Position numbers and translations under genes: made by a program. A stretch of DNA of 64,000 bases from AR5 sp041499965 (lineage in GTDB: Bacteria > Methylomirabilota > Methylomirabilia > Rokubacteriales > CSP1-6): positions 35,618-99,617 of the forward strand of contig JBGQLG010000001.1 in NCBI GenBank assembly GCA_041499965.1, in the 5' to 3' direction. Positions 18,519-28,190 of this stretch are shown here, piece after piece. A model generated the notes under the pieces. The model was not told the DNA's origin, ran no database searches, and saw only the letters and a program-made list of their open reading frames with translations. Position 1 is the stretch's first letter; the number at the start of each line of letters is the position of its first letter.

Positions 18519-19884
18519 GCCTCGTGTCCTTCATCGGCGCCGGGAGCGTCTCCTTCACCTCGACGATCGACAGCGACGGCATGAGCTTGATGAAGCCGAG
18601 GAAGAGCAGGAAGAACCAGGCGAAGCTGCCCACGATGATGGTGGAGTCGGTGATCGTCGGCACGTAGATGCCCCAGGTGGCCGGGTAGAAGTCGTGGCCC
18701 AAGGAAGGAACGATGATGTTGAAGCGCTCGAACCACATCCCGATGAGGACGAGGATCGACACGATATACAGGATCACCGTGTTCGTCCGGGCCGGCTTCC
18801 AGAACAGGATGAGCGGGGACACGCAATTGCAGAAGTACATCGTCGCCAGCGCCCACCAGTAGGTCCCGGTCAGCCGCCAGAACAGCGAGGCCTTCTCGAA
18901 GTGGTCGCCGCTGTACCAGGAGGTGAACGCCTCGCAGGCGTAGAAGTACGTCAGCACCAGGCCGGTGACCAGGATGAGCTTGGCCATCATCTCCAGGTGG
19001 CGGTCGCGGATGTAGGCCTGCAGGCCGAAGAAGTGCCGCATCGGGAGCACCAACACCAGCACCATGGCGAAGCCCGAGAAGATCGCGCCGTCGACGAAGA
19101 ACGGCGCGAACAGCGTGGAGTGCCAGCCGGGAACGAGGGCCATGGCGAAGTCCCACGACACGACGCTGTGCACCGAGAGCACCAGCGGCGTGGCCAGGGC
19201 CGCGAACAGTCCGTAGGCGCGACGGTAGTGGCGCCACTGGCGGTCCGAGCCTTCCCAGCCGAGCGACAGCAGGGCGAACACGCGCCGGCGCCAGCCGGTC
19301 GAGGCGTCGCGCAGGGCGGCGATGTCGGGCACCAGGCCGACGATGAAGAAGACCGTGCTGATCGACAGGTAGGTGGAGATGGCGAACACGTCCCACACCA
19401 GCGGCGACTTGAAGTTCGGCCACAGGGAGCGCTGGTTCGGGTACGGCAGCAGGAAGTAGGCGAACCACATCCGGCCGGCGTGGATCAGCGGGAAGAGGCC
19501 GGCCGTGAGGACGGCGAAGATCGTCATCGCCTCGGCCGCCCGGTAGATCGACGTCCGCCAGCGCGCCCGGAACAGGTACAGCACGGCCGAGATCAGCGTG
19601 CCGGCGTGGCCGATGCCGATCCAGAACACGAACGTGGTGATGTACATCGCCCACATCTGCGGCGTGCGCTTGCCGGCCGCGCCCATGCCGAAGAAGATCT
19701 GGTAGGTCCAGGCCAGGATCCCGCAGGTGAGGAGGAGCCCGACGACGCACATCCAGGCGAAGTACATGTTGCCGGGCGGGCGCAGGGTGGCCAGGACGTC
19801 GCGGTTGACGTCGGCGAAGCTCGGCTCGGCGACGTGGGCGCCGCCGGCGATCGGCCGCGGGGCGCGGGGGTCCGCGTCGCTCAT
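18502..19884 (-). CDS. actC: Alternative complex III quinol-site subunit ActC (NrfD family)
   Basis: Polytopic membrane protein expected to carry the quinol oxidation site of alternative complex III. The 460 residues contain about ten helices of the NrfD/PsrC fold, with FVFWIGIGHAGTLISAVLYL near 94 and SVHSVVSWDFAMALVPGWH near 248, regions conserved in ActC. The ATG at 19884 overlaps the actB stop (ATGA). It pairs with the Fe-S region of ActB, as in other complex iron-sulfur molybdoenzyme-like assemblies. Confidence 0.92.
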   Translation of the reverse strand: MSDADPRAPRPIAGGAHVAEPSFADVNRDVLATLRPPGNMYFAWMCVVGLLLTCGILAWTYQIFFGMGAAGKRTPQMWAMYITTFVFWIGIGHAGTLISAVLYLFRARWRTSIYRAAEAMTIFAVLTAGLFPLIHAGRMWFAYFLLPYPNQRSLWPNFKSPLVWDVFAISTYLSISTVFFIVGLVPDIAALRDASTGWRRRVFALLSLGWEGSDRQWRHYRRAYGLFAALATPLVLSVHSVVSWDFAMALVPGWHSTLFAPFFVDGAIFSGFAMVLVLVLPMRHFFGLQAYIRDRHLEMMAKLILVTGLVLTYFYACEAFTSWYSGDHFEKASLFWRLTGTYWWALATMYFCNCVSPLILFWKPARTNTVILYIVSILVLIGMWFERFNIIVPSLGHDFYPATWGIYVPTITDSTIIVGSFAWFFLLFLGFIKLMPSLSIVEVKETLPAPMKDTRHGGHH

Positions 19885-22814
19885 GCCCGCCCCTTCTCCG
19901 GTCCCGCGGCCGGCGCGGGCGAGGCCCGGACGACCTTGCGCAGATAGGTGACGCCGGGCCGCGTGCCCAGCTCCTCGAGGACGTGATACGCCCGGGGCGA
20001 GTGGGTCAGCTTGCTCACCGTGCTGCCCTCGTCCTTGAGGTTGCCGAACGTGATCGCCTGAGTCGGGCAGGTCTGCTGGCAGGCGGTCAGGATGTCGCCG
20101 TCGCGCACCCCGCGGTTCTCGTCCCGCGCGTGGTCCTTGCCGGCCGCGATGCGCTGGATGCACATCGTGCACTTCTCCATGACGCCGAGCTGGCGCACCG
20201 TCACGTCGGGGTTGAGCTGGATCTCGAGCGGCGCCGGGATCTCGTAGTTCCACCAGTTGAACCGCCGCACGTGATACGGGCAGTTGTTGCCGCAGTAGCG
20301 GGTGCCGACGCAGCGGTTGTAGACCTGGCCGTTCAGGCCTTCCTCCGTGCGGTAAGCCGCGAAGACCGGGCACACCGGCTCGCACGGCGCGACCTCACAG
20401 TGCTGGCAGAACATCGGCAGGAACATGTTGTGCGGCTGGGCCCGATCACCCTCGGCCCAGCGCTCCAGGCGCAACCAGTGCACCTGCCGGCCGTAGGCGG
20501 CCTCGGCCTTGCCGACCACCGGCACGTTGTTCTCGGCCTGGCAGGCCACCGCGCACGCCTGGCAGCCGATGCAGGCGTCGACGTCCACCGTCATGCCCCA
20601 GCGGTAGCTGCGGTACTGCTGGTCGGTGTACATGCTCTGGTGGCCAGGCGACTCGCCGCGGCCACGCAGGGCGTCCTCGCGGGCCCGGCCGAGCTCGACG
20701 TGCTGGGCGATCTCGCGCTGATCCTGATCGTGCGTCGCCTGCAGGAGCGCCAGCGGCCGGCGCGCGCCGGTCCGGGTCAGCGTCACCTTCACCGAGAGGA
20801 AGCTCGGGGCGCCCGACACGGCGTCCGCTTCGGCGGGCAGCAGCGCCATCGGGTTGGTCGGCGCGGTCGCCGGCACATACTTCAGACGCACGTGATAGGG
20901 CGCGTAGTGATGGCCGATCGGGATCGCCACCGCGCCCGGGTGGATCGACGGCGACAGGTAGGCCGGCACCTCGATGGCGCCGTGGGGCGAGGTCACCTTC
21001 ACGACATCGCCCTGACGGATGCCCAGCCGCGCCGCCGTCTGCGCGTTGATCTCGACCCACGGATCCCACGCGACCTGCGTCATCGGGTCCGGCACTTCCT
21101 GCAGCCAGGCCCGGGTCGCGCTGCGGCCGTCGTAGAAGCGGAGCGAGGGATAGGCCAGGAGCGCGAAGCCGTCGGCGGGCCCGGCGAGCTTCGCCGTGGC
21201 GCCGTCGAGGCGCTCGAGCTTGGGGGTCACGCTCACCGCCGCCGCCACGACGTCGTGCCAGACACCGCCCTGCTGCAGCGCGGCCTCCCACTGCCCCTTC
21301 ACCACCGGCTCCCACGCCGCCTTCAGATACTGCTCGAAGGTGGGCCAGGGCAGCGGGCCCTTGCCCTCCTCGGTGCCGAGCGCCGAGCGGCCCGCGACGA
21401 GCAGGACGTCGCCCATCGGCCGCGCCTCACGGATGGGCTTCATCGTCGGCTGCATCAGGCCCAGCACGCCCTCGTGGGGCGCGTAGTCGCCCCACGCCTC
21501 CAGCCAGTGCGTGTCGGGCAGCACCAGGTGGGCCAGCGCCGTTGTCTCGTCGGGCAGGTTCGCGAAGCTGACGACGAACGGCACCTTGCCGATCGCCTCG
21601 GCGACCTTGAGCCCACCGGGCAGCGCGAACGCGGGATTCACACCCGGACCGAGCACCAGCACGCCGATCTCGCCGGCGGCCATCGCCTGCACCAGCTTGG
21701 CCACGTCCGCGTAGGGCGTGACCCGGCCATAGGCGTGATCGGGACCGAAGCGGACGGTCTTGCCGACGTTGCCGGCGACCGCGTTGAGCAGATTGATCGC
21801 CACCTGCAGCTGGGTGGCCTGGCTGCCGGTCACGGCGACGCCGCCCCCGACCGCCAGGCCCGGCCTGGCGCCCGCGAAGGTCTTGGCGATGTGGTGCAGC
21901 GTCTCCAGCGGCACGCCGCTGTCCTCGGCGACCTTCCGGGGATCGACGCCCGCGACCGCCTCGCCGTAGCGCTGGTCAGCGACCACGCCGCCCGCGAGCA
22001 TCAGCTTGAGCACCGCCAGTGCGACCGCGGCCTCGGTGCCGGGGGCGTTGCGCACCCACTCGTCGGCGTTGGATCCGGTCAGCGACTGCCGCGGCTCCAC
22101 GTGGATGAAGGTACCGGCCTTGCCCTCGCGGAAGGTGTGCATGCGGGCGTAGCCGCGCGCGGCCTGGCCGTTGGAGATCCACGTCTCCAGGAAGTCGGCG
22201 CCGAAGGACAGGATGACCTCGGCGTCCTCGAAGGCATGGTACGGCACGGCGTCGCGCCCGAAGGTCTGACGGTTGGCGGCGCGGATCGCCTCGTAGGCGA
22301 ACGGCTCCAGCGTCACCCGCGGCCGGCCGCCGAGGGCCTGGGCGAAGCGGTCCAGCAGGGCGCCGAGGCTGCCGCTCTCCAGCTGGCTCACCACGGCCAG
22401 CGCGCGAGGCTTGCTCTTGACCGCGGCCAGCTGGTCGCTGAAGAGCTTGATCGCGTCGTCCCACTCGATGGCCTTGAAGGCGTCGCCGTCGCGGCGCTGG
22501 GGCTTGGCGAACCGGTCGGGATGGTAGAGCCCCTGCAACGCGGCCTGGCCGCGGGCGCAGAGCGAGCCGTGGTTGACCGGATGATCCGGGTTGCCCTCGA
22601 GCTTGACGACCCGTCCCTCGCGATTGCGGGCGAGCACACCGCACCCGGCCGGACACTCGCGGCACACCGTCGCGAACCAGGCGGCGACGCCCGGCACAAG
22701 CTGCTCGTTGGGCACGACGAGCGGCAGGATCTGCTCGGTCGCCTGCTGGCAACCGGCCGTCGCCGCGGTCGCGCCCGTTGTCGCCACGATCTTGAAGAAG
22801 TCGCGCCGGTTCAT
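19881..22814 (-). CDS. actB: Alternative complex III Fe-S subunit ActB (fused B1-B2)
   Basis: Large periplasm-facing subunit of alternative complex III. Of 977 residues, the N-terminus has a twin-arginine motif, RRDFFK at 3-8, followed by a lipobox-like TAGC, so it is probably Tat-exported and lipid-anchored. The first two thirds resemble a molybdopterin oxidoreductase (CRECPAGCG near 52 could ligate one cluster), although family members are reported to lack molybdenum. The last third is a four-cluster ferredoxin domain: CIGCQACAVAC, CQHCEVAPCEPVCP, CVGTRYCGNNCP, and CTMC with CQQTCP. The start lies 37 nt after actA. Confidence 0.94.
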   Translation of the reverse strand: MNRRDFFKIVATTGATAATAGCQQATEQILPLVVPNEQLVPGVAAWFATVCRECPAGCGVLARNREGRVVKLEGNPDHPVNHGSLCARGQAALQGLYHPDRFAKPQRRDGDAFKAIEWDDAIKLFSDQLAAVKSKPRALAVVSQLESGSLGALLDRFAQALGGRPRVTLEPFAYEAIRAANRQTFGRDAVPYHAFEDAEVILSFGADFLETWISNGQAARGYARMHTFREGKAGTFIHVEPRQSLTGSNADEWVRNAPGTEAAVALAVLKLMLAGGVVADQRYGEAVAGVDPRKVAEDSGVPLETLHHIAKTFAGARPGLAVGGGVAVTGSQATQLQVAINLLNAVAGNVGKTVRFGPDHAYGRVTPYADVAKLVQAMAAGEIGVLVLGPGVNPAFALPGGLKVAEAIGKVPFVVSFANLPDETTALAHLVLPDTHWLEAWGDYAPHEGVLGLMQPTMKPIREARPMGDVLLVAGRSALGTEEGKGPLPWPTFEQYLKAAWEPVVKGQWEAALQQGGVWHDVVAAAVSVTPKLERLDGATAKLAGPADGFALLAYPSLRFYDGRSATRAWLQEVPDPMTQVAWDPWVEINAQTAARLGIRQGDVVKVTSPHGAIEVPAYLSPSIHPGAVAIPIGHHYAPYHVRLKYVPATAPTNPMALLPAEADAVSGAPSFLSVKVTLTRTGARRPLALLQATHDQDQREIAQHVELGRAREDALRGRGESPGHQSMYTDQQYRSYRWGMTVDVDACIGCQACAVACQAENNVPVVGKAEAAYGRQVHWLRLERWAEGDRAQPHNMFLPMFCQHCEVAPCEPVCPVFAAYRTEEGLNGQVYNRCVGTRYCGNNCPYHVRRFNWWNYEIPAPLEIQLNPDVTVRQLGVMEKCTMCIQRIAAGKDHARDENRGVRDGDILTACQQTCPTQAITFGNLKDEGSTVSKLTHSPRAYHVLEELGTRPGVTYLRKVVRASPAPAAGPEKGRA

Positions 22815-22851
22815 GAGCGTCGTCTCCAGCTCGCGGGGACCCGCCGCGCCA

Positions 22852-23439
22852 TCAGTGGTGGCACATCACGCAGTCCAGCGGCGCGTGCATGCCGCGGGTG
22901 GCGTTCTGCTGGCGATGGCAGTCGACGCACCAGCCCATCGACAGCGGCGGCGGTGCCGGGCGCAGGCCCGCCAGGTTCAGCATGTCGTTGACGAGCGTGG
23001 GACCGGTGCTCGCGCTGACGGTGGTCATCGTCTCCACCGGGCCGTGACACGTCTGGCAGCGCAGCTCGGCCCGGATGTGCGCCTTGTGCGGAAAGTGCGT
23101 GAACTCCGGCAGCTTGTAGACGCGGGCCCACGGGATCGACTGCTGCTTGGCCGCGAACTCGGCCAGCTTCTTGATCTCGGGCTTGTCGGCGGCGACGATC
23201 TTGTGACAGCCCATGCAGCGCTCCACCGACGGAATGCCGGCGTATTCGGAGCGGCGGGCGTCGGCGTGGCAGTACTGACAATCGATCTTGTAGGTCTGCA
23301 CGTGCACGCTGTGCGGAAAATTGATCGGCTGCACGGATGGCTTGGCGAGAGCCGGTTGGCGGCTCCAGGAGGATACGGCGAAGAACAGCAGAACCGCGAG
23401 GAGCACGACGGCCGCCGCTCCTACGCCCGCCTTCCTCAT
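22852..23439 (-). CDS. actA: Alternative complex III pentahaem cytochrome c ActA
   Basis: First gene of the act operon. The 195-residue protein has an N-terminal membrane helix (about 6-24) and five CxxCH haem-binding motifs, starting at Cys54, 75, 128, 171 and 190, plus several extra His (for example HSVH near 43 and HFPHKAH near 115) that can serve as distal ligands. It should mediate electron transfer on the periplasmic side. Five haems demand a strong haem supply, which fits the hemL gene directly upstream and the hem operon beyond it. Confidence 0.93.
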   Translation of the reverse strand: MRKAGVGAAAVVLLAVLLFFAVSSWSRQPALAKPSVQPINFPHSVHVQTYKIDCQYCHADARRSEYAGIPSVERCMGCHKIVAADKPEIKKLAEFAAKQQSIPWARVYKLPEFTHFPHKAHIRAELRCQTCHGPVETMTTVSASTGPTLVNDMLNLAGLRPAPPPLSMGWCVDCHRQQNATRGMHAPLDCVMCHH

Positions 23440-23484
23440 CGACAGTCGGGTGACCTCCTGCTGGGGTTCGGCGATTGCTCGTGA

Positions 23485-23514
23485 ACCATATCACTTGGCG
23501 CCTTGAAACGTCAA
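23485..23514 (-). promoter_or_regulatory. Predicted promoter of the act operon
   Basis: Minus-strand TTGACG (23514-23509) and TATGGT (23490-23485) are separated by 18 nt, in the 88-nt gap between hemL and actA. The -35 matches five of six consensus bases and the -10 four of six. AGGAGG follows downstream, although the ATG of actA is some 20 nt beyond it. Confidence 0.5.
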
Positions 23515-23527
23515 CACAACTCCGTCG

Positions 23528-24804
<1,277 letters not shown>

Positions 24805-24808
<4 letters not shown>

Positions 24809-25254
24809 TCGACAAGCTCCATGGCGGCGAAGTCACGGCGGGTCGCGTCCCAGCGAAACGCGGCCACCGCCTCGGCCACGCCCCCCACGACCGAGGTCAC
24901 GACGTAGACGGCGCCCGGATACGCCGGCTCGCCGCCCATGACGGCCTGGCGGCGGTCCGTCTCGGAGAAGTAGGCGCCCGCGTCGACGTGGGAGTGATAG
25001 ATCACCGCCACGCCGAACCCCTGGTGCTCGAGGTCGCCGATGCGCAGCAGGTCCTTGGGATCGATGTAGTACGCCGTGCGCGCGTCCCGGGGATAGCGCT
25101 CGGGGTCCCGGGCGTGCAGCTCGTTCTGCGCGTTGCGGCAGCGCAGGAGCCGGCGCTCGTCACCGCGGCTCAGGACGACGCCGCAGGATTCGAAGGGATA
25201 CTCCTCCACGGCCTGGGCGCGGATGGTCTCCAGCTCGGCTCCGCTCAGGACCAT
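24805..25254 (-). CDS. JAMM/MPN+ metallopeptidase, Mec-like
   Basis: Zinc peptidase of the type that removes Cys from, or trims, ubiquitin-like sulfur carriers. The 149-residue protein is a bare JAMM domain with catalytic Glu22 in PFESCGVV and the metal site HSH at 87-89 followed by Ser97 and Asp100 (H-x-H-x7-S-x2-D). It overlaps the cysO-like gene by 10 nt. In mycobacteria Mec cleaves the CysO-cysteine adduct made by CysM, and cysM is just upstream here. Because the carrier has residues after its Gly-Gly, this enzyme may also mature it. Substrate and order of reactions are inferred. Confidence 0.88.
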
Positions 25255-25526
25255 GCGCCCCCGGCCAGTGCGGGAATGATCGCGACCTCGTCCCCGTCCT
25301 TCAGGGGCGTGCCCAGTCCGGCGAGCCCGTCGATGGGCTCGCTGTTGACGTACACCGCGACGTGCTGGTGCACCTGCCCCGCCTCGTTGCGCACGAGGCC
25401 CTTGAGGCCGCCGTAGGTGCGCTCCAGCTCGTCCAGCAGCGCGCCCACGGTGGGCGCGCTCACGTCGACCCGGTCGCGATTCGCCGTGGCCCGTCGGAAC
25501 GGCGTCGGAATGTACACGGTCGCCAT
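25245..25526 (-). CDS. CysO-like ubiquitin-fold sulfur carrier with C-terminal extension
   Basis: Small sulfur-carrier protein of the MoaD/ThiS/CysO group, 93 residues. It resembles CysO: MATVYIPTPFRR at the start, a VGALLDELERTYGGLKG segment, VYVNSEP near 59 and DGDEVAIIPALAGG at the end. Unlike mycobacterial CysO, the Gly-Gly at 89-90 is followed by Ala-Trp-Ser, so the C-terminus must be trimmed before it can be adenylated and thiocarboxylated. The JAMM gene overlapping its 3' end is the natural candidate. The ATG at 25526 fits homologue length; the 11 extra in-frame codons upstream come from the leader repeat. Confidence 0.85.
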   Translation of the reverse strand: MATVYIPTPFRRATANRDRVDVSAPTVGALLDELERTYGGLKGLVRNEAGQVHQHVAVYVNSEPIDGLAGLGTPLKDGDEVAIIPALAGGAWS

Positions 25527-25831
25527 GTGTAGGTGGGGGGCCCCGAGATGCCCCCCCACACCCCCCCGGCGGCTCGCGGCGCCCCGGCGAAGTCGTGGCG
25601 CCTCTCGATCACCGCCTCATTCGTTCCTTGTTCGACCGTTCGATTCCTCGTGCGACTATTCGATCGGGGCGCCCGGCCGAGCCGTGGCGCCCCTCGGTCA
25701 CACCCCCCACGACTCGCGCGTCGATCGGCGTGCCCTGATGCAGCGGTCGCGTGCTCGTCCTCACTCCTCGATGCTCCTCGCGCGCAGGGGGACCGCAGAC
25801 GATCGCGGCGGCGTCCACGTGCTGCGACAGT
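25527..25831. other. 305-nt gap between cysM and cysO
   Basis: No convincing gene. The part nearest cysO holds one full copy of the dispersed leader repeat and a partial second copy at about 25662-25703 (sharing CCGAGCCGTGGCGCC). Between them, 25611-25661 is lower in GC and rich in TTCGA-like direct repeats; it may contain the cysO promoter, but I cannot fix hexamers. No tRNA fold or terminator T-run is evident. Confidence 0.4.
25535..25606 (-). repeat. Dispersed leader repeat, copy A (5' of cysO)
   Basis: A GC-rich element of about 70 nt found just upstream of several starts in this window. Read on the minus strand it runs GCCACGACTTCGCCGGGGCG, a G-rich run, then a hairpin with the conserved loop ATCTCGG closed by GGCCCCCC (25535-25557). 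One mismatch breaks the 8-bp stem in this copy. It ends 8 nt before the cysO ATG, so it must lie in the leader of any transcript that starts upstream. Confidence 0.65.
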
Positions 25832-26746
25832 CTAGCCCAGGCTCAAATAGCGTTCGCCGGTGTCGGGCAGGATCGTGACCACCGTCTGGTCGGGGCGCAG
25901 CTCGGCGGCCACGCGGCAGGCCGCGAAGGCGGCGGCGCCCGAGGAGATGCCGGCCAGCACGCCCTCCTCGCGGCCCAGTCGCTTGGACCATGCCACGGCG
26001 TCCTCGTCGCTGACCGTGATGATGCGATCCAGGATCGCGCGGTTCAGCACGCCGGGGACGAACGACGCGCCGATGCCGTGGATCCCGTGCGGCCGGAATC
26101 GCCCGCCCGAGAGCACCGGCGACTTGGCCGGCTCCACGGCGACCACCTGCACGGCCGGCAGCTTGGCCTTCAGCACCTCGCCCACGCCCGTGATCGTGCC
26201 CCCGGTGCCGACGCCGGCCACGAACGCGTCGAGGCGACCGCTCACCGCGTCGAGGATCTCGATCGCCGTCGTCCGCCGGTGGATCTCCGGGTTGGCGGGA
26301 TTCAGGAACTGCTGGGGGACGAAGTACTCCGGATGCTGGCGGCCGAGCTCCTCGGCGGCGAAGACGGCACCGCTCATGCCCTCGATGGCCGGGGTCAGGT
26401 GGATCTCGGCGCCGAAGCGCGCGAACAGTCGCTGGCGCTCGACGCTCATGTCCTCGGGCATGGTGAGGATCAGCCGGTAGCCCTTCACGGCGGCGACCAT
26501 CGCCAGCCCGATCCCGGTATTGCCGCTGGTCGGCTCCACGATCGTGGCCCCCGGCGCCAGCACGCCCCGCTGCTCGGCGTCCTCGACCATCGCCGCCGCG
26601 ATCCGGTCCTTGACGCTGCCACCGGGATTGCGCGACTCCAGCTTGGCCAGCACCCGGGCGCCGCCGGGCTCCGGCAATCGCCGCAGCCGCACGAGCGGCG
26701 TGCCCCCGATCAGGTCGATCACCGACTCCGCGATCTTGTCCGTCAT
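25832..26746 (-). CDS. cysM: Cysteine synthase (CysK/CysM family)
   Basis: PLP-dependent beta-replacement enzyme making cysteine from an activated serine. The 304 residues have the PLP Lys46 in NPGGSVKDR, TSGNTGIGLAM near 92, and GTGGTITGVG near 176. Proximity to the CysO-like carrier and JAMM peptidase genes suggests it may take sulfur from a protein thiocarboxylate like mycobacterial CysM, which prefers O-phosphoserine; sulfide with O-acetylserine is the alternative. It is 6 nt downstream of an Rrf2 regulator. No cysE is present. Confidence 0.9.
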   Translation of the reverse strand: MTDKIAESVIDLIGGTPLVRLRRLPEPGGARVLAKLESRNPGGSVKDRIAAAMVEDAEQRGVLAPGATIVEPTSGNTGIGLAMVAAVKGYRLILTMPEDMSVERQRLFARFGAEIHLTPAIEGMSGAVFAAEELGRQHPEYFVPQQFLNPANPEIHRRTTAIEILDAVSGRLDAFVAGVGTGGTITGVGEVLKAKLPAVQVVAVEPAKSPVLSGGRFRPHGIHGIGASFVPGVLNRAILDRIITVSDEDAVAWSKRLGREEGVLAGISSGAAAFAACRVAAELRPDQTVVTILPDTGERYLSLG

Positions 26747-26752
26747 GGCTCC

Positions 26753-27193
26753 TTAGATGTGGTACATGGGCCGAGCGGATCCCCGGCGCTGCTCGGCCCG
26801 GGCGACCAGGTCGCCGAGCGTCCAGCGATCGACGACCCCCGCCACCGCCTCGCCGATCTCGTCCCACAGCTCGCCGAGGTCGTGCTCGTGGCTCCCGCGG
26901 CGCCGCCCCTGCGGTCCGCCCTCGAAGGGCGCGCTGCCCCCCTCCACCGCGCGCAACACCACCCCCACCGTGATCTCGTCGGGCGACTTGGTGAGATGGT
27001 ACCCCCCGGTCGATCCGCGCTTGGAGGTGAGGAGCCCGGCCCGCTTGAGCGCGAGCAGGACCTGCTCCAGATACCGCTGCGGGATGGCCTGACGGGTCGC
27101 GATCTCCTGGATGGGCACCAGCGGCCGCCCGCGATGCAAGGCGAGGTCGAGCATCGCCTTGACCGCGTACTCCCCCTTGGCCGAGATGCGCAT
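26753..27193 (-). CDS. Rrf2-family transcriptional regulator, cysteine-free
   Basis: Winged-helix repressor of the Rrf2 family, 146 residues. The N-terminus is typical (MRISAKGEYAVKAMLDLAL), with a recognition region QRYLEQVLLALKRAGLLTSKRG near 40-61 and GGYHLTK near 64. It contains no Cys, so it cannot bind an IscR-type Fe-S cluster. That makes it resemble CymR, which controls cysteine metabolism through contact with CysK. Its place directly before cysM (6 nt) supports such a role; the target sites are unknown. Confidence 0.88.
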   Translation of the reverse strand: MRISAKGEYAVKAMLDLALHRGRPLVPIQEIATRQAIPQRYLEQVLLALKRAGLLTSKRGSTGGYHLTKSPDEITVGVVLRAVEGGSAPFEGGPQGRRRGSHEHDLGELWDEIGEAVAGVVDRWTLGDLVARAEQRRGSARPMYHI

Positions 27194-27200
27194 GCGGTGC

Positions 27201-28190
27201 TCAGCGCCGGTGCGTGCCGCGCTCGAGCAGGCGCGCGGCGTCCTTGGCGAAGTAGGTGATGACGATGTCGGCGCCGGCCCGGCGGATGCCGGTGAGCGAC
27301 TCCATGATCGCGCGCTCCTCGTCGAGCCAGCCGAGCTGCCCGGCCGCCCGGATCATCGCGTACTCCCCCGACACCGAGTAGGCGGCCAGCGGCACGCCGA
27401 ACTCGGCCTTGGCCCGCGAGATGACGTCCAGGTACGGCAGCGCCGGCTTCACCATGACGATGTCGGCGCCCTCGTCGAGATCCAGCGCGATCTCGCGCAT
27501 CGCCTCCTGGACGTTGGCCGGATCCATCTGGTACGAGCGCCGGTCGCCGAACTGCGGCGTGGAGTCCGCCGCCTCCCGGAAGGGACCATAGAACACCGAC
27601 GCGTACTTCGCCGAGTACGCCATGATCGGCGTATCGAGCAGGGTGGCCTCGTCGAGCGCCTCCCGGATGGCGGCCACCCGGCCGTCCATCATGTCGGAGG
27701 GCGCGACGATGTCGGCGCCGGCCTCGGCGTGCGAGACCGCGGTCCGCGCCAGCAGCTCCAGCGTGGGATCGTTGCGGACGGCGCCGTCCTCGACGACGCC
27801 GCAGTGGCCGTGGCTCGTGTACTCGCACAGGCACACGTCGGTGATGACGAGCAGGTCGGGCACGGTGTCCTTCACCGCCCGCACCGCCTGCTGCACGATG
27901 CCGTCGTCGGCGTACGCCTCGGTGCCGCGGGGGTCCTTCTCCTCGGGGAGGCCGAAGAGGAGCACGGCGGGAATGCCCATGCCGGCGGCGTCCTTGCATT
28001 CCTTGACCAGCTCGTCCACCGAGAGGCGGTGCTGGCCCGGCATCGGCCCGATCGGCGCGCGGACGCCCCGGCCGTGGACGACGAAGAGCGGATAGACGAG
28101 ATCGTCGACGGCCAGCGTGGTCTCGCGCACCAGCGTGCGCAGCAGGCTCTTCTCGCGCAGCCGCCGGGGGCGGAACATCGGATGCGGCAT
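27201..28190 (-). CDS. hemB: Delta-aminolevulinic acid dehydratase (porphobilinogen synthase)
   Basis: Condenses two aminolevulinates to porphobilinogen. The 329-residue protein has both active-site lysines, in YSAKYASVFYGPFR near 200 and IVMVKPALPYLD near 252. It also has the Cys-rich metal site DVCLCEYTSHGHCG near 122-135, marking it as a zinc-dependent type. The ATG at 28190 overlaps the hemD stop by 1 nt (TGATG). It is followed 7 nt later by the Rrf2 gene, so haem and cysteine genes probably share one transcript. Confidence 0.96.
   Translation of the reverse strand: MPHPMFRPRRLREKSLLRTLVRETTLAVDDLVYPLFVVHGRGVRAPIGPMPGQHRLSVDELVKECKDAAGMGIPAVLLFGLPEEKDPRGTEAYADDGIVQQAVRAVKDTVPDLLVITDVCLCEYTSHGHCGVVEDGAVRNDPTLELLARTAVSHAEAGADIVAPSDMMDGRVAAIREALDEATLLDTPIMAYSAKYASVFYGPFREAADSTPQFGDRRSYQMDPANVQEAMREIALDLDEGADIVMVKPALPYLDVISRAKAEFGVPLAAYSVSGEYAMIRAAGQLGWLDEERAIMESLTGIRRAGADIVITYFAKDAARLLERGTHRR

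Noticed and set aside
25611..25665. tRNA-like fragment with GTTCGATTC
   Set aside because: The segment resembles a T-loop, but flanking bases do not pair as a T-stem and there is no acceptor or anticodon arm.
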